Assembly (NCBI GenBank): GCA_003001975.1
Contig: PVUG01000007.1
Coordinates: forward strand, 124,001 to 188,000
Direction of reading: 5' to 3'
Length of the DNA stretch: 64,000 nucleotides
DNA from: Martelella mediterranea
GTDB lineage: Bacteria > Pseudomonadota > Alphaproteobacteria > Rhizobiales > Rhizobiaceae
The notes under the pieces were generated by a model that ran no database searches, had not been told where the DNA came from, and saw only the letters and a program-made list of their open reading frames with translations. The position numbers and the translations under genes are program-made. Positions within the stretch are counted from its first letter, which is position 1; every line of letters starts with the position of its first letter. This document shows positions 16,456-26,678 of the stretch, piece by piece.

Positions 16456-17568
16456 ATGACCGAGATCACGCCCGCATGGGCAAAAGCGCATATGCCGCGC
16501 GTCGCCCGCGCCGTTGAAAACCTGCCGGATATGACCGGCATCCGGCTTGCCATGAGCATGCATCTCGACATGAAGATGCTGCCGCTGGTGGAAGGGCTTG
16601 CGGGGCGCGGCGCTGCCCTTTTCATCACCACCTGCAATCCGGCGACCGTGCGCAATGAGGTGGTCGATGCCATGCGGGCCGCCGGTGCCCGGGTCGACGC
16701 CTTCAAGGACATGCCGGAGGATGACTGGCAAAGGGCGATTGAAAACGGGATTGACTGGGGCCCGACCCATCTTTGCGAAATGGGATCGGACTATACCCAT
16801 TTTCTGCTCTCGCGCGGTCTGGAATTGCCCGATGTGAAGGCCGGGCTGGAGGCGACGGGGTCCGGCATCAACCGGCTGCAGGGCACGCTGCCGCCCTGGC
16901 CGATCTTCAACTGGGACGATCTGCCGGTCAAGGAAGGTCTGCACAACCGCCATATGGTGGGGCTGACCACCTGGAACGCCTTCTTCACCCGCACGCTTTT
17001 GAGCCTGCATGAAAAGACCGTGCTGGTGGTCGGTTATGGCTCGGTCGGGCAGGGGCTTGCAGCCAGCGCCCGGGCCTTCGGCGGCACGGTGATGGTGGCG
17101 GAAATCGATCCTGCCCGCCGCCTGCAGGCGCGTTATGACGGCTGGCGCACCGGCAGTGTCGCCGAACTTGCGCCGGAAGCCGATGTCATCGTCACGGGCA
17201 CAGGCGGCCATCACGTCGTTCCGTTTTCGGTCATCGAGGGGCTGAAGGACGGGTGCTTCCTCCTCAATTCCGGCCACCGCATTGACGAGATTGAGCTTGA
17301 GCCGCTTCTGGCGCTGCCTGTGAAACAGGCGCTTCCCGCGGTCACCACGCACAGCCTGCCATCCGGCAACCGGGTGCATCTCTTCGTCGGCGGCGCCATG
17401 GCCAATCTGACCGGCGGCGAGGGGGACAGCCTCAATGCCTTCGACATGACGCTGGCGGTGATGGCCGAGGGGATCGGCCATATCGTCGGTGAGGGCGAAA
17501 AGGCCGCCTCGGGTGTTCATCTGCTGCCGCGCGCTGTCTGGGAACGGGCCTGCCCGGACCCGCTGTAG
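16456..17568 (+). CDS. Divergent S-adenosylhomocysteinase-like NAD-binding protein
   Basis: A 370-residue homologue of S-adenosylhomocysteine hydrolase, which reversibly splits SAH into adenosine and homocysteine with tightly bound NAD. The Rossmann part is well kept: VVGYGSVGQGLAASARAFGG (193-212), EIDPARRLQA, VTGTGGH and LNSGHRIDEIE. His36 (MSMHLDMK), Lys159 (LPVKEGLHN) and the GH pair match active-site positions. But the DDGGD substrate loop is EMGSD (108-112), the EETTTG glutamate region is EATGSG, and the aspartate after the lysine is His163. The C-terminal tail (roughly 40 residues) that closes the neighbour's NAD site in true SAHH is absent. It may act on a different S-ribosyl or S-nucleosyl substrate, or not be a hydrolase. 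Confidence 0.75.
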   Translation: MTEITPAWAKAHMPRVARAVENLPDMTGIRLAMSMHLDMKMLPLVEGLAGRGAALFITTCNPATVRNEVVDAMRAAGARVDAFKDMPEDDWQRAIENGIDWGPTHLCEMGSDYTHFLLSRGLELPDVKAGLEATGSGINRLQGTLPPWPIFNWDDLPVKEGLHNRHMVGLTTWNAFFTRTLLSLHEKTVLVVGYGSVGQGLAASARAFGGTVMVAEIDPARRLQARYDGWRTGSVAELAPEADVIVTGTGGHHVVPFSVIEGLKDGCFLLNSGHRIDEIELEPLLALPVKQALPAVTTHSLPSGNRVHLFVGGAMANLTGGEGDSLNAFDMTLAVMAEGIGHIVGEGEKAASGVHLLPRAVWERACPDPL

Positions 17569-17773
17569 AGCGCAGCCAGGCGCTTGCGGTCTTTCCGTTT
17601 TTCCATCTGCCCCGACATTGACCGTCCCGACAAACCACGTTGCCTTTTGCCGGCGAATTGGCAATGGTGTGCGGCCCCTGCGTGGAAAGGGTGAAGCGCA
17701 GGCCGGGCAAATATGCGTCGGGTATCGGTGATGCGTGCGTCATCCCGGCAAAACAGAAGTAAAACAGGGGGTC

Positions 17774-18982
17774 ATGTTGATGATGTGTGCTTTTGCGGGG
17801 GTGCGAAGCCGCCTCGCTCGTTTTGGGGCAGCTGCTCTTTTTCTGCCGGTTCTGGCTCTGGCTGCGCCTGCCGGCGCCTTTGATCTTCCGGCCTATCTGG
17901 AAGACGTGCGCACGGAATACGGCCTTCCCGCTCTTGCCGCTGCGGTGGTCCAGGATGGCGAAACGATTGCCGCGGCTGCTGTCGGGACCAGGGTCATGGG
18001 CGAGGATATCCCGGTCACCGTCGAAGACCGGTTTCACCTGGGCTCCAATACCAAGGCAATGACGGCAACGCTTGCCGGCATGATGGTCGATGAGGGCAAG
18101 CTCACATGGGAAACGACCGTCGGCGACGTGCTGGGCGCGGATTTCCCGGGCATGAGCGACACTCTTTCGGCGGCAACGCTTGAGCAGTTGCTTTCCCATT
18201 CCAGCGGCGTTCCGGCCGATACGGAAGAACTCATCGACCTTTATTTCAGCGTCGATGCCTTCGACTACAATCCCTGGGAGCGTCGCCATCGTCTGCTCGA
18301 TGCCTGGAAGACCAACGAGATCACGATCCCGGAAGGTTCGCCCTTCCAGTATTCCAATCTTGGCTATGTGATTGCCGGCATGATGATCGAGACCGTTGCC
18401 GGCGAACACTGGGAAACGCTGATGAACGAGCGGATCTTTGCGCCGCTTGACCTGCAGACGGCGGGGCTTGGACCGCAGACCACCTTCGGCCTCGTCGATG
18501 CGCCGGTCAGCCACCGTGTCGATGAAGACGGCAATGTGACGCCGATGTACTGGGGGCCGGCTTCCGACGTTCCGCCGGTCATGGGGCCGGCCGGAAATGC
18601 CCACATGTCTGTCGGCGACTACGCCAGATGGGCGGCGTGGAATGCCGGCGAGGGCCGGCACGATCCGGCGCTGGTTCAGCCTGAAACGCTCAGATATCTC
18701 CATGCCGCAAAGGTTCAGACCCCTGTGCGGGAAAACCCGCCGCCCGGCACGCCGACAACGGGTGAATATGCGCTGGGCTGGGGTCTGGTGCAGTTCGACT
18801 GGTCCGACCGGCCGCTTCTGACCCATAACGGCTCCAACGGCATGAACCTTGCCCGCATCGTTCTCGACCCGGAAGAAGACCTCGGCATCGTCGTGCTGAC
18901 GAATTTCCCGGGCCGGACGGCCGATCAGGCCGCCGGTGCGGTGCTTGCCGGGCTTTATGCGGAATTCTCGACAGACGAGTGA
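17774..18982 (+). CDS. Exported serine hydrolase, beta-lactamase class C-like fold
   Basis: A 402-residue protein with a likely Sec signal peptide (hydrophobic AALFLPVLALAAPAGA, cleavage before FDLPAY). The mature part has the penicillin-binding/class C pattern: SxxK as GSNTKAMTA, YxN as QYSNLGYVIAG, and HNGSN near the C-terminus in place of the KTG motif. Such proteins include esterases, D-aminopeptidases and D,D-peptidases; true beta-lactamase activity is not implied. ATG 17774 is chosen over GTG 17735 because the hydrophobic signal starts shortly after; ATGs at 17780 and 17783, eight or more bases after AGGGGG, are equally possible. Substrate unknown. Confidence 0.82.
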   Translation: MLMMCAFAGVRSRLARFGAAALFLPVLALAAPAGAFDLPAYLEDVRTEYGLPALAAAVVQDGETIAAAAVGTRVMGEDIPVTVEDRFHLGSNTKAMTATLAGMMVDEGKLTWETTVGDVLGADFPGMSDTLSAATLEQLLSHSSGVPADTEELIDLYFSVDAFDYNPWERRHRLLDAWKTNEITIPEGSPFQYSNLGYVIAGMMIETVAGEHWETLMNERIFAPLDLQTAGLGPQTTFGLVDAPVSHRVDEDGNVTPMYWGPASDVPPVMGPAGNAHMSVGDYARWAAWNAGEGRHDPALVQPETLRYLHAAKVQTPVRENPPPGTPTTGEYALGWGLVQFDWSDRPLLTHNGSNGMNLARIVLDPEEDLGIVVLTNFPGRTADQAAGAVLAGLYAEFSTDE

Positions 18983-19336
18983 TCTGTTGCCCGAATTTGA
19001 ACCATGGTTAATCAGCCGGGGGTTGATTTTCGCTCCGTCCGACCGCAAATCCGTGCGGTCGGGCGTCATTCCCTTGAGGATCGTCCGGGAGGCGCGTAAT
19101 GCCGCCAGCGTAAATAAGGTACCTTGTAAGCCTCAAATGAAGCTCAGGACAGCCAAATTGGCGTGCAATTGCTACCATAAGCATGGTTGAGCGCCTTGCA
19201 GAGGCATTTGGTGCTCATTATATAGCGCTCACAACGGCGTTATCGCCGCGAAAATCAAATCAAGACCATAGCTCAAGGGGCCGTCACGGAATGCCTGAAG
19301 GGTTCTGATGGCCTGCTTAAAAGGAGACAAGCGAAA
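18983..19336. other. 354-base intergenic region upstream of dnaK
   Basis: No gene is seen. It holds the dnaK upstream region, including a candidate heat-shock promoter at 19196-19224, then a long leader of about 110 bases and a strong AAAAGGAG ribosome site at 19319-19326. A purine-rich stretch and ATACC-rich DNA precede the promoter without recognisable structure. Confidence 0.6.
19196..19224 (+). promoter_or_regulatory. Candidate RpoH (sigma-32) promoter of dnaK
   Basis: CTTGCAG at 19196-19202 matches the -35 consensus CTTGAAA, and CTCATTAT at about 19215-19222 resembles the -10 CCCCATNT, with spacing inside the range known for heat-shock promoters. Its place before dnaK makes it plausible. 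It was picked by eye and one other -10 register (TATATA, 19220-19225) is possible. Confidence 0.45.
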
Positions 19337-21262
<1,926 letters not shown>

Positions 21263-21353
21263 TTTGAGCGTCGCTCTTAATCAATCCTGACATCAAACAT
21301 CCGGCCGTCGCCAAGGCGGCCGGAAAAACCTGTTCAAGAGGTTGGCAGACTCC

Positions 21354-22499
21354 ATGGCAAAAGCGGACTATTACGAGACACTCGGCGTTGGCCGTTCGGC
21401 TGACGAAAAGGAGCTGAAAAGCGCCTTCCGCAAGCTTGCGATGAAGTACCATCCGGACAAGAATCCGGATAACGCCGATGCCGAAAAGAAATTCAAGGAA
21501 ATCAACGAAGCCTATGAGACGCTCAAGGACCCGCAGAAGCGGGCAGCCTATGACCGTTTCGGCCATGCCGCGTTTGAAAACGGCGGCGGCGGGCCGGGTG
21601 CCGGCGGCTTCGGGGCCGCAGGCTTCGGCGGCGCCGGCGGCTTCTCCGATATTTTCGAGGACATTTTTGGCGAAATGATGGGCGGCGCCCGTGGACGCCG
21701 TTCCTCCGGCGGACGCGAACGTGGCGCGGACCTGCGCTACAATATGGAAATCACGCTCGAGGAAAGCTTCGAGGGCAAGACGGCGCAGATCCGGGTTCCG
21801 ACCTCGGTCGTGTGCGACGAATGCACGGGCTCGGGCGCAAAGCCGGGCTCGACGCCCAACACCTGCGCCACCTGTCATGGGTCCGGCCGGGTGCGCGCGG
21901 CCCAGGGGTTCTTCTCCGTGGAACGCACCTGCCCGACCTGTCACGGTCGTGGCGAGACGATTTCCGATCCCTGTCCGAAATGCCGTGGCGAAGGCCGCAC
22001 GGTCGAGGAGCGTTCGCTTTCGGTCAATATTCCCGCCGGTATCGAAGATGGCACCCGCATTCGCCTTCAGGGCGAGGGGGAAGCCGGGCTTCGCGGCGGA
22101 CCGTCCGGCGATCTTTACATCTTCCTGTCGGTCAAGCCGCATCCGTTCTTCCAGCGCGACGGCGCGGATCTGCACTGCACCGTGCCGATCTCGATGACCC
22201 AGGCGGCCCTTGGCGGCAAGTTCGAGGTCACCACGCTGGATGGCACCAAATCGCGGGTTGCCGTGCCCGAGGGCACCCAGACCGGCAAGCAGTTCCGCCT
22301 GAAGGGCAAGGGCATGCCGGTGCTCCGCTCCTCCCACAAGGGCGATCTCTACATTCAGGTCCGCATCGAAACCCCGCAGAAGCTGACCAAGCGCCAGCGC
22401 GAACTGCTGCAGGAATTCGATGAATTGTCCTCCAACGAAAACAATCCCGAATCCAACGGCTTCTTCGCCCGGATGAAGGAATTTTTCGGGACCGAGTGA
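21354..22499 (+). CDS. dnaJ: DnaJ, Hsp40 co-chaperone
   Basis: A 381-residue class I J-protein that stimulates DnaK ATPase and delivers clients. The J domain has the HPD motif in MKYHPDKNP near residue 33, then a glycine-rich linker (about 75-110). Four zinc-finger repeats follow: [32 protein letters not shown], and then the C-terminal client-binding barrels. ATG 21354 gives the standard [11 protein letters not shown] start; an in-frame TTG four codons earlier adds nothing. A 7-base GC stem (21301-21307 with 21317-21323) in the dnaK-dnaJ gap may adjust message levels. Confidence 0.97.
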   Translation: MAKADYYETLGVGRSADEKELKSAFRKLAMKYHPDKNPDNADAEKKFKEINEAYETLKDPQKRAAYDRFGHAAFENGGGGPGAGGFGAAGFGGAGGFSDIFEDIFGEMMGGARGRRSSGGRERGADLRYNMEITLEESFEGKTAQIRVPTSVVCDECTGSGAKPGSTPNTCATCHGSGRVRAAQGFFSVERTCPTCHGRGETISDPCPKCRGEGRTVEERSLSVNIPAGIEDGTRIRLQGEGEAGLRGGPSGDLYIFLSVKPHPFFQRDGADLHCTVPISMTQAALGGKFEVTTLDGTKSRVAVPEGTQTGKQFRLKGKGMPVLRSSHKGDLYIQVRIETPQKLTKRQRELLQEFDELSSNENNPESNGFFARMKEFFGTE

Positions 22500-22582
22500 G
22501 CGTTTCGTATCGTTTTTGAGATATCGAGGCGTCGGCTTTTTTGCTGGCGCCAGTTTACTGACAAACCTATCCTTTTTACGGA

Positions 22583-22734
22583 CGTCATCCTCGGGCTTGT
22601 CCCGAGGATCTAACCACCGTTCAGAACGAGCGGCGTTGGTGGTCGGTAATGGACTGTTTTAAATTAACTTTTCGCCCGATACGCTTGTCGCGTTCATACG
22701 TGCTTAGACCCTCGGGACAAGCCCGAGGGTGACG
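22583..22734. repeat. Inverted pair of REP-like palindromes
   Basis: Unit A (22583-22613) and unit B (22704-22734, opposite strand) are the same 31-base sequence with two differences. Each unit is itself a hairpin: a nine-base stem ATCCTCGGG/CCCGAGGAT around CTTGT in A, and ACCCTCGGG/CCCGAGGGT in B. The two differences form one compensated base pair (T-A in A, C-G in B), so pairing has been kept. Units of this kind (starting CGTCATCCTCGGGCTTG) are very common between genes in alphaproteobacteria. Ninety bases lie between them. Confidence 0.8.
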
Positions 22735-22769
22735 AAGGAGAGCGGGGCGAGCTTTGTCCGCAGTCTGGT

Positions 22770-22800
22770 GTCGGCTTTTTGCCGGCGCCTTTTTTGTTTT
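22770..22800 (+). terminator. Rho-independent-type terminator in dnaJ-recF gap
   Basis: GTCGGC (22770-22775) pairs with GCCGGC (22781-22786) across TTTTT, with one G-U pair. GCC and then TTTTTTGTTTT follow (22790-22800). It lies 270 bases after dnaJ; a sister hairpin at 22531-22548 closer to dnaJ lacks the T run. Confidence 0.5.
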
Positions 22801-22990
22801 ACTGTCCCTTCCTTTTCTCCGTCACGCCGGTGGTAGTGGAGGGCGTGTCGCGCAGCACGGCCGTATGCGCCTCCGCACACGGGGCGCATGTCTTCCGCTG
22901 ACCGGTTGGCGGCATGAAGACGCACCGGCCTTTCGCCGTCGGCGCTTTTGGCCCATAAGGGGCGGACCGATTTGAACAGAAACCCGCTCT

Positions 22991-24115
22991 ATGTTGCCTT
23001 CGATTTTCCTCACCGCGCTGAAGCTTACCGATTTCCGCAATTATCCTCAGGCGGGGCTCGCGCTTGACGGGCGGCATGTGGTGCTGACGGGAGATAATGG
23101 TTCCGGCAAGACCAATCTTCTGGAGGCGGTGTCGTTTCTCTCGCCCGGCCGTGGCATGCGCCGCGCGGCTTACGGGCAGGTGGTGCGCAAGGGCGCGCCG
23201 GCCGGTTTTACCGTGTTTGCTGAACTCGAAGGCATGGAAGGCGGTGTCGGTATCGGAACGGGAACGGATGGAGTGGACGGCGTGGGCCGCAAGGTCCGCA
23301 TCAACGGTACGCAGGCGGCATCCGGGGATGAACTTCTCGATCATGTCCGGGTGATCTGGCTGACGCCGTCCATGGACGGGCTTTTTACCGGACCGGCCGG
23401 CGACCGCCGGCGGTTTCTGGATCGGATGGTGCTGTCGATCGACCCGGCCCATGGCCGCCGGGTTGCCGATTTCGAACGGGCGATGCGGTCGCGCAACCGG
23501 CTTTTGTCCGAGCGACGGATGGAGCCCGCCTGGCTTTCCGGCCTCGAGGAACAGATGGCGGGGCTGGGCGTGGCGATGGCGCTGGCGCGGCGCGAATTGC
23601 TGTCGCTTCTGACGGGGCTGATCGGCGAAAGCGCGGCGGGCTCGCCGTTTCCCGCACCGGATATCGCGCTGACCGGTTTTTTTGCCGACGAGACGGAAGC
23701 GCCGGCGATTGATCTTGAAGACCGCTACCGGGCGCTTCTGGAAGAAGAACGCTACCGCGATGCCGCTGCCGGGCGCACGCTTGACGGGCCGCACCGCAGC
23801 GAGATGGCTGTGCGGCACCAGCAAAAGGACATGGACGCCGCATTGTGTTCCACCGGGGAGCAGAAGGCGCTGCTGCTCGGCCTCGTGCTGGCCCATGCGG
23901 GCCTGACGCGGCGGATCAGCGGTCACCCGCCGGTGATGCTGTTCGACGAGGTCGCCGCCCATCTCGATGAAGGGCGACGCGCGGCGCTGTTTGCGCGCAT
24001 TGGCGAAATCGGCGGCCAGTCGTTCATGACCGGAACCGACCGTTCGCTGTTTGCGGCGCTCGGCGAAGACGGCCAGTTCTTCAACGTGTCGGACGGGAAA
24101 ATCCGCTCCGACTGA
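22991..24115 (+). CDS. recF: RecF, DNA replication and repair protein
   Basis: A 374-residue SMC-like ATPase of the RecFOR pathway, which loads RecA at single-strand gaps. Seen: LTALKLTDFRNYPQAGLALD, Walker A TGDNGSGKTNLLEA (34-41), the RecF stretch GPAGDRRRFLDRMVLSIDPAH, the ABC signature STGEQKALLLGLVLAHA and Walker B PVMLFDEVAAHLDEGRR. Residues about 80-105 are a low-complexity glycine/valine/threonine run (GGVGIGTGTDGVDGVG), a loop expansion. It is not beside dnaA-dnaN here but near dnaKJ, which I recall as the usual arrangement in Rhizobiales. It converges on slyX. Confidence 0.95.
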   Translation: MLPSIFLTALKLTDFRNYPQAGLALDGRHVVLTGDNGSGKTNLLEAVSFLSPGRGMRRAAYGQVVRKGAPAGFTVFAELEGMEGGVGIGTGTDGVDGVGRKVRINGTQAASGDELLDHVRVIWLTPSMDGLFTGPAGDRRRFLDRMVLSIDPAHGRRVADFERAMRSRNRLLSERRMEPAWLSGLEEQMAGLGVAMALARRELLSLLTGLIGESAAGSPFPAPDIALTGFFADETEAPAIDLEDRYRALLEEERYRDAAAGRTLDGPHRSEMAVRHQQKDMDAALCSTGEQKALLLGLVLAHAGLTRRISGHPPVMLFDEVAAHLDEGRRAALFARIGEIGGQSFMTGTDRSLFAALGEDGQFFNVSDGKIRSD

Positions 24116-24123
24116 GCGCGCTT

Positions 24124-24327
24124 TCAGTAATGCGGCGGCTTGGTGACGGCGGGGCGCTCGCCGGCCTGTTCTTCCAACTCCAGAAAACGGTCCGAGAGCA
24201 GCACCATCTGTTTCTTGAGCCGGTCGATCTCGCGCCATTGCTCGGCAACCTGCTCGGAAAGCTCGTCAATGGTCTTGCTCTGGTAGGCGACGGTTTCTTC
24301 AAGACGGACAATACGCTCTTCAGTCAT
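24124..24327 (-). CDS. slyX: SlyX-family coiled-coil protein
   Basis: A 67-residue protein, helical and charged, matching SlyX in length and pattern: MTEERIVRLEETVAYQSKTI, DELSEQV and a leucine-spaced coiled coil, ending in the conserved KPPHY. The start at 24327 is set by GGAGG just upstream on this strand; a slightly longer frame begins at 24339 but lacks that spacing. Function is unknown across the family despite the name taken from E. coli. The gene converges on recF (8-base gap). Confidence 0.85.
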   Translation of the reverse strand: MTEERIVRLEETVAYQSKTIDELSEQVAEQWREIDRLKKQMVLLSDRFLELEEQAGERPAVTKPPHY

Positions 24328-24450
24328 ATCAGCCTCCATATATCTGTGGTGTCGAGGGACGCGTGCAGGCCTCTGCGTACAGGAGAAAATTTCGGTATGC
24401 TCGCATCAATTTCAAGAGCCCCGGATCGTGTCTCCTGCTATAGTGCCGCC

Positions 24451-25212
24451 ATGACTGACAGTGAAGCCTTTTCCGCCGAAGAAATCGAACGTTATGCCCG
24501 CCACATCGTGTTGCCGGAAATCGGCGGCGCGGGACAGCAGGCCTTGAAGCGGGCACGGGTGCTGGTGATCGGCGCCGGCGGGCTCGGCAGTCCGGTTCTT
24601 GCCTATCTGGCGGCTGCCGGTGTCGGCACGCTCGGCATTGCCGATGATGACGGGGTGAGCCTCTCCAACCTGCAACGTCAGGTCATCCACGACAGTGGCA
24701 CGGTCGGCGCGGAAAAGACGGAAAGTGCGGCCAGAGCGATTGCGCGTATCAACCCGCATGTGATCTGCCGCCGCTACCAGGAACGGCTCGATGCCGCCAC
24801 CACCGGCGATATCCTGAGCGGCTTCGATCTTCTCGTCGACGGCTCCGACAATTTCGACACGCGCTATATGGCAGCCGATGCCGCCGAGCGCGCCGAGGTG
24901 CCGCTGGTGACCGGCGCTGTCGGCCGGTTCGACGGATCGGTGACGGTGCTGAAGCCCTATGCGTTTGACGGTGACGGGCGGCAAAACCCACGCTACCGCG
25001 ATCTCTACCCGGCGCCGCCGCCACCCGGCCTGGTGCCGTCCTGCGCTGAAGCCGGTATTGTCGGCCCGGTCACCGGTGTCATCGGCACGTTGATGGCGAT
25101 GGAGGTGATCAAGCTGATAACCGGGGCGGGCGAGCCGCTGGTGGGCCGGTTACTGCTTTATGACGGGCTTTCCGCCCGTTTCGAGACCATCGCCTATGCG
25201 CGCAAAGCCTGA
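24451..25212 (+). CDS. moeB: MoeB/ThiF-type adenylyltransferase
   Basis: A 253-residue E1-like enzyme that adenylates the C-terminal glycine of a sulfur-carrier protein (MoaD for molybdopterin, or ThiS for thiamine). Seen: ERYARHIVLPEIGGAGQ, nucleotide loop VLVIGAGGLGSP (41-47), DDDGVSLSNLQRQVIH, DGSDNFDTRY and the PSCAEAG cysteine segment. The two zinc CxxC pairs of E. coli MoeB are missing: the first is RYRD, and the C-terminus ends without the second. I believe this is usual in related rhizobia. ATG 24451 starts the conserved fold; the open frame upstream is antisense to slyX. The molybdenum enzyme FdsA in this window is one user of the cofactor. Confidence 0.87.
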   Translation: MTDSEAFSAEEIERYARHIVLPEIGGAGQQALKRARVLVIGAGGLGSPVLAYLAAAGVGTLGIADDDGVSLSNLQRQVIHDSGTVGAEKTESAARAIARINPHVICRRYQERLDAATTGDILSGFDLLVDGSDNFDTRYMAADAAERAEVPLVTGAVGRFDGSVTVLKPYAFDGDGRQNPRYRDLYPAPPPPGLVPSCAEAGIVGPVTGVIGTLMAMEVIKLITGAGEPLVGRLLLYDGLSARFETIAYARKA

Positions 25213-25229
25213 TCCTTGGTCGAGATAGT

Positions 25230-25565
25230 CTATCCTGCCTGCAGGGCAAGATTGTAGAGGCCGACGCAGCGCCCGCCGGATGCACAGAAGGCGAGCACCG
25301 GACCTTCTGTTTCGTTCAGGATCTTTTTCAGCTTCGGCGCCTGTGTGATCGGCTGGTGCGCGCCGCCGACCGGCACATAGTAACAGGCAAGCCGGGCGGC
25401 TTTTGCCGCCGCTTCGATCTCGGTGAATTTCGGCTGAAAAAAGCCCTCGCCGTCCGGGCGCATGCAGATGACGGCGGCAAAGCCGGCCTCTGCCACCTCC
25501 GTCATGTCCTTGGCCTTGAGCTGGCCGGTGACGTGATACTGGCTGTTGATGGCGCGCGTTCGCAT
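25230..25565 (-). CDS. TIGR01244/DUF442-type phosphatase-like protein (Blh N-terminal half)
   Basis: A 111-residue protein of the dual-specificity-phosphatase-like family found as the N-terminal half of Blh (beta-lactamase-hydrolase-like) proteins. Seen: YHVTGQL near the start, VICMRPDGE, and the P-loop FCASGGRC with the cysteine and arginine of the CxxGxR pattern; the family has been proposed to act as a sulfurtransferase. It follows the metallo-beta-lactamase gene by 47 bases on the same strand, with AGGAAAG before its ATG. In Agrobacterium and Xylella these two activities are one fused protein under BigR control. Here they are two genes and no BigR gene is nearby. Confidence 0.82.
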   Translation of the reverse strand: MRTRAINSQYHVTGQLKAKDMTEVAEAGFAAVICMRPDGEGFFQPKFTEIEAAAKAARLACYYVPVGGAHQPITQAPKLKKILNETEGPVLAFCASGGRCVGLYNLALQAG

Positions 25566-25612
25566 ATTGTCTTTCCTGATGTCTGGCCTGATGTCTGGAT
25601 GGTCTCTGGGTG

Positions 25613-26500
25613 TCAGAGCGCGTTGATCGGGACTTTCAGCATCGGCCGTCCATCCTTGTCCTTCGGTATGTCGCCTGCGCGCATGTTGACCTGCAGGGAG
25701 GGCAGGATCAGGCGCGGCATGGACAGCGTGGCATCGCGCTTTTCGCGCATCGCGACAAACGCGTCCTCACTGATGCCGTCATGGAGGTGGATGTTGTAGC
25801 GGCGTTCCTCGCCGACGCTGGTTTCCCATTTTATGTCGCGGCCATTGGGGCCGTAGTCATGGCACATGAACAGGCGCGTTTGTTCCGGCAGTGAAAGCAC
25901 GCGTTTGGTCGAGCGGTAGAGCGTGCGGGCGTCGCCGCCGGGAAAATCGGCGCGCGCGGACCCGCCATCCGGCATGAACAGCGTGTCGCCGACGAAGGCG
26001 GCATCGCCGATCACATGTGTCATGCAGGCCGGCGTATGGCCGGGGGTATGCATTACATGAGCTGTCATGCCGCCGATCTGATAGCTGTCGCCATCGGTAA
26101 ACAGCCGGTCGAACTGCGAACCGTCACGCTGGAATTCCGTGCCTTCGTTGAACACCTTGCCGAAGGTTTCCTGCACGATCACGATATTTTCGCCGATGCC
26201 GAGCCGGCCGCCCAGCGTTTCCTGGATATAGGGCGCTGCAGAAAGATGGTCGGCATGAACATGGGTTTCGATCAGCCATTCAAGCCGCCAGCCATTGTCC
26301 ATGACCATCGCGATCATCCGGTCGGCGCTTTCATGCGACAGGCGGCCGGCGGCGTAATCGATATCCATCACGCTGTCGATGATTGCGCAGGCGTTTGAAG
26401 TAGGATCGCGCACAATATAGGAGATTGTATTGGTTGCGGGATCGAAAAAGCCGTGGACCTCCGGTTTCAGAGCGGGATCGGGCGAAAATGGCAGGGGCAT
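25613..26500 (-). CDS. MBL-fold persulfide dioxygenase-like protein (Blh C-terminal half)
   Basis: A 295-residue metallo-beta-lactamase-fold protein of the ETHE1/Blh type, which oxidises glutathione persulfide to sulfite during sulfide detoxification. Seen: the mono-iron motif ETHVHADHLSAA, later metal ligands in HTPGHTPACMTHVIGD (His) and VGDTLF (Asp), and MCHDYGP with the last histidine. The segment EVHGFFDPATNTISYIV at the start is typical of Blh. The upstream DNA (26501-26580) is AT-rich, with GTATATAC and ATATTTTATTATTATAG, a plausible promoter with room for an ArsR/BigR-like operator. Role inferred from family and the paired gene. Confidence 0.85.
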   Translation of the reverse strand: MPLPFSPDPALKPEVHGFFDPATNTISYIVRDPTSNACAIIDSVMDIDYAAGRLSHESADRMIAMVMDNGWRLEWLIETHVHADHLSAAPYIQETLGGRLGIGENIVIVQETFGKVFNEGTEFQRDGSQFDRLFTDGDSYQIGGMTAHVMHTPGHTPACMTHVIGDAAFVGDTLFMPDGGSARADFPGGDARTLYRSTKRVLSLPEQTRLFMCHDYGPNGRDIKWETSVGEERRYNIHLHDGISEDAFVAMREKRDATLSMPRLILPSLQVNMRAGDIPKDKDGRPMLKVPINAL

Positions 26501-26678
26501 GCGCGGTCTCCCTCGGACATGTTATACGGATATTTTATTATTATAGTGCGTATATACGAAAACATGAAATAAATATGGCAAAAACCATATGTCGGCAAGC
26601 CGGCCGCTGTTGCTTTGCTCGATTTTTCGCGCGGGGGGCGCGGCGGCAGGGCGATGGCGTGCCGCCGCCGGTCGTTTC

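Larger units (their letters stand above)
22500..22990. other. 491-base intergenic region between dnaJ and recF
   Basis: No coding region is supported. It contains an inverted pair of 31-base palindromic units (22583-22613 and 22704-22734), flanked by two similar hairpins (22531-22548 and 22770-22786), the second of which has the T-run of a terminator. From about 22805 to recF the DNA is GC-rich with no distinct motif; the recF promoter should lie here. Confidence 0.6.

Noticed and set aside
22583-22734. Inverted palindromes as a CRISPR remnant
   Set aside because: There are only two units, in opposite orientation, and no spacer periodicity or cas genes; they fit REP-type elements.
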